From positions 1 through 64,000 of the forward strand of contig JAYVSZ010000003.1 of NCBI GenBank assembly GCA_043774925.1: DNA of 64,000 nucleotides, given 5' to 3'. The notes beneath the pieces are model-generated. The model saw nothing but the letters and a program-made list of their open reading frames with translations. It ran no database searches and was not told the DNA's origin. A program made the position numbers and the translations under genes. Of this stretch, positions 61,729 to 64,000 are shown piece by piece. Position 1 is the stretch's first letter. The number at the start of each line of letters is the position of its first letter. The DNA comes from JAYVSZ01 sp043774925. Its GTDB lineage: Bacteria; Pseudomonadota; Gammaproteobacteria; Burkholderiales; Methylophilaceae.

Positions 61729-62136
61729 TTAAAGTAGTTGATTAAATTCTAAAACATTGCCATCAGGGTCGCGAATAAAAAGCGTGATGCGGCGCGGCAC
61801 AATTTGTCGTGGCCCCTCAGTAATGGCTATTTTATTGGCTTGCAGCCAAGCTTGTAAATTTTCAATATCGTCCACAATAAACGCAGGGTGCGTAATTCCC
61901 GCATATTTAATAGGTTCGTCAATCAGAATATTCGCATTATTTGGCCGTTTTGCACCGTTCATAATGAGGTTGATGCGCACGCCGCTCGCCGTTTCCATCT
62001 CGTTGGCTTGTTCATTGGGTAAATATTCGGTTTCAACAAAGCCCAGTTTTTGATAAAAAGCGCGCGAAATGTCGCGATCCGTCACGCGAATGCCGACGTG
62101 GTCGTATCTTAAAATAACAGCAAGATTTGTTTGCAT
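61729..62136 (-). CDS. VOC (glyoxalase/bleomycin resistance) superfamily protein
   Basis: A 135-aa vicinal-oxygen-chelate fold protein with two beta-alpha-beta-beta-beta units: DHVGIRVTDRDISRAFYQKLGF and ITHPAFIVDDIENLQAWL. Metal ligands are the His of DHVGI, the His of THPAF and the Glu of NVLEFNQL at the C-terminus. The exact reaction is unknown. Start MQTNLAV is preferred to the earlier Met at 62178, but no clear RBS is present. It pairs with the GST gene. Confidence 0.82.
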   Translation of the reverse strand: MQTNLAVILRYDHVGIRVTDRDISRAFYQKLGFVETEYLPNEQANEMETASGVRINLIMNGAKRPNNANILIDEPIKYAGITHPAFIVDDIENLQAWLQANKIAITEGPRQIVPRRITLFIRDPDGNVLEFNQLL

Positions 62137-62387
62137 AGTGATTGAAAAACAATCTGAAGCATTACTATACGCCAACATTTATGAGAATAAGCCACATCAA
62201 TAACAAATAATTGACTGGTAAATCGGACGAACAAAATGCGATGTTGGGCTTGCTGAAAATGGCTATCTGCGCAATAATTTAGCCTTAACTGAAAAGTGGT
62301 TTCGCCAACTGCTTTCAAAAAGAATTCATCAAGATTTATTTAGAATAAAAATAAATCCTCAAAAGTTTAATTTATAGGGAGAAAACA

Positions 62388-64000
62388 ATGGCAACTCGTA
62401 CCGATTTATGTAACGCTATCCGCGCCTTGAGCATGGACGCTGTACAAAAAGCTAACTCTGGCCACCCAGGTGCGCCTATGGGCATGGCAGAAATTGCTGA
62501 AGTATTGTGGAATCACAATATGAGTCACAATCCGAACAATCCGAAATGGGCAAATCGCGATCGCTTTGTGCTTTCTAACGGCCACGGTTCAATGTTGATT
62601 TATTCATTATTGCACCTCACAGGCTACGATTTAAATATTGACGACATCAAATCATTCCGTCAATTACATTCACGTTGCGCTGGTCACCCAGAATACGGTT
62701 ATGCACCAGGCGTTGAAACAACGACTGGCCCACTCGGTCAAGGTGTTGCCAACGGCGTGGGTTTTGCCATGGCAGAAAAATTGATGGCAAGCCAATTCAA
62801 TAAACCTGGCCACGACATTGTTGACCACAACACTTACGTGTTCTTAGGCGACGGCTGCATGATGGAAGGCGTTTCGCACGAGGCTTGTGCGCTGGCTGGC
62901 ACTTGGGGCTTGGGCAAACTCACCGCGTTCTGGGATGACAATGGCATCTCAATTGATGGCCATATCGAAGGTTGGTACACAGATGACACGGCAGCGCGCT
63001 TTAAAGCTTACGGTTGGCACGTGCAATCTGTGGATGGCCATGACTCTGCGGCGATTCAAAAAGCAATGGATGAAGCGAAAAAAGTAACAGATAAACCTTC
63101 ATTGATTTGCTGCAAAACCATCATTGGTAAAGGCTCACCAAACAAATCAGGCTCACACGACTGCCACGGTTCTGCATTAGGTTTGGATGAAGTTGAGGCT
63201 ACGCGCGCAGCAATCGGCTGGGCGCATGAGCCATTTGTAGTTCCACAAGACGTTTATGATGGCTGGAACCAAAAAGACAAAGGCGCGGCCCGTGAATCTG
63301 CATGGAACGCGAAATTTGATGCGTATGCAAAAGCATTCCCAGCAGAAGCAGCAGAGTTCAAACGCCGTATGTCAAATGAATTGCCAGCTAACTGGAAAGC
63401 GGAAACCGACAAAATTATCGCTGCAATTAACGAAAAAGCAGAAGGCGTTGCCAGCCGTAAAGCCTCACAAAATGCAATTGGCGCACTTGCACCATTGTTG
63501 CCTGAGTTTTTGGGCGGTTCAGCTGATTTGACTGGTTCTAACCTCACATCTTGCGGTAGCTTTACGCACGTAGATGCGAAAAAACCTGGTAACTATATCT
63601 CTTATGGCGTGCGTGAGTTCGGCATGGCGGCGATTATGAACGGCGTGGCGCTACACGGCGGTTTATTGCCATTCGGCGGCACATTCCATATGTTCTCTGA
63701 CTACATGAAAAACGGCATGCGTATGTCTGCACTCATGCACCAACGCGTGATTTACGTGTTAACGCATGATTCAATCGGCCAAGGCGAAGATGGTCCAACC
63801 CACCAACCAGTAGAAAACACCTCTGGCTTGCGTTACATTCCACGTATGGATGTATGGCGTCCGGGCGATGCAACCGAGACTACTGTGGCTTGGGTGGCGG
63901 CGGTTGAGCGTACAGAAGGGCCTTCAAGCCTTGTGTTAAGTCGTCAAAACTTGACTGGCATTAAGCATGATGCAAAAGACTTTGCGGCGATTCGCAAGGG
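62388..64000 (+). CDS. tkt: transketolase, 5' part (runs off the window)
   Basis: The first 537 codons of a thiamine-diphosphate enzyme; the 3' end is outside the window. The start has a TAGGGAG site. GHPGAPMGMAEIAEVLW, TTTGPLGQGVANGVGFAMAE, the ThDP motif GDGCMMEGVSHEA to NGISIDG, and the YGVREFGMAAIMNG catalytic Glu region are seen, with the pyrimidine-binding HDSIGQGEDGPTHQPVE. In a ribulose monophosphate pathway methylotroph it regenerates ribulose-5-phosphate. The 250 nt upstream contain no other gene. Confidence 0.96.
   Translation, partial: MATRTDLCNAIRALSMDAVQKANSGHPGAPMGMAEIAEVLWNHNMSHNPNNPKWANRDRFVLSNGHGSMLIYSLLHLTGYDLNIDDIKSFRQLHSRCAGHPEYGYAPGVETTTGPLGQGVANGVGFAMAEKLMASQFNKPGHDIVDHNTYVFLGDGCMMEGVSHEACALAGTWGLGKLTAFWDDNGISIDGHIEGWYTDDTAARFKAYGWHVQSVDGHDSAAIQKAMDEAKKVTDKPSLICCKTIIGKGSPNKSGSHDCHGSALGLDEVEATRAAIGWAHEPFVVPQDVYDGWNQKDKGAARESAWNAKFDAYAKAFPAEAAEFKRRMSNELPANWKAETDKIIAAINEKAEGVASRKASQNAIGALAPLLPEFLGGSADLTGSNLTSCGSFTHVDAKKPGNYISYGVREFGMAAIMNGVALHGGLLPFGGTFHMFSDYMKNGMRMSALMHQRVIYVLTHDSIGQGEDGPTHQPVENTSGLRYIPRMDVWRPGDATETTVAWVAAVERTEGPSSLVLSRQNLTGIKHDAKDFAAIRK

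Noticed and set aside
1..64000. CRISPR arrays, tRNA genes, insertion sequences or prophage genes
   Set aside because: No regularly spaced direct repeats, no recognisable tRNA cloverleaf with flanking signals, and no transposase, integrase or phage structural genes were seen in reading the window.

Overview
The window reads as a chromosomal segment of a methylotrophic betaproteobacterium, most likely family Methylophilaceae (Methylotenera-like). Support: the 3' end of a XoxF-type (lanthanide-dependent) methanol dehydrogenase followed by xoxJ and two related c-type cytochromes, a soluble NAD-linked formate dehydrogenase operon in fdsGBACD order, and a gene order otherwise typical of Betaproteobacteria. 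Genus assignment is inference from gene content and protein resemblance; no database was searched.

Region 1 (1-18.4 kb) is one-carbon oxidation and its support: xoxF(end)-xoxJ-xoxG, a second lipoprotein cytochrome c, a type II NADH dehydrogenase, then on the minus strand lplT, a PIN-PhoH ATPase, a bacterioferritin-comigratory peroxiredoxin, tonB, and the molybdenum-cofactor genes moeA, mobA and moaA. moaA is divergent from fdsG-fdsB-fdsA-fdhD(fdsC)-fdsD and a TSUP permease. Cofactor synthesis, sulfuration (FdhD) and the molybdo/tungsto-enzyme thus sit together.

Region 2 (18.4-30.1 kb) is a mixed housekeeping and accessory stretch: a GT39-type glycosyltransferase, rpmE, rho, trxA, a large PilZ-like protein, a TlpA-like thioredoxin, DUF3579, dolP-like BON lipoprotein, yraN, rsmI, a membrane PH-like protein, pyrC, an EF-hand/BON protein, a small membrane protein and an orphan HEPN/AbiU2-like protein.

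Region 3 (30.1-53.8 kb) is rnpB (RNase P RNA) followed by a complete division and cell wall (dcw) cluster: mraZ-rsmH-ftsL-ftsI-murE-murF-mraY-murD-ftsW-murG-murC-murB-ddl-ftsQ-ftsA-ftsZ-lpxC, mostly joined by 1-11 nt overlaps. Its promoter carries three 10-bp-spaced MraZ boxes. A small membrane protein, slt, an NDUFA9-like dehydrogenase and cca follow on the same strand.

Region 4 (53.8-64 kb): slmA, a HAD 5'-nucleotidase, argB, argA and rsmE on the minus strand, a thioredoxin-fold protein, an AT-rich DUF6680-like gene, a Gfo/Idh/MocA oxidoreductase, a GST, a VOC protein and the 5' part of transketolase (tkt), which runs off the window.

The most unusual items are an N-terminal XRE helix-turn-helix fused to N-acetylglutamate synthase (ArgA), with a dyad over its own promoter; a palindromic repeat inserted in frame in RsmE; a family of dRS3-like paired palindromes between genes, one of which supplies a start codon; a mraZ promoter whose -35 box lies in the loop of a terminator-like hairpin; and a paired soluble/lipid-anchored cytochrome set behind xoxF. 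No CRISPR array, tRNA, rRNA or insertion sequence was seen.
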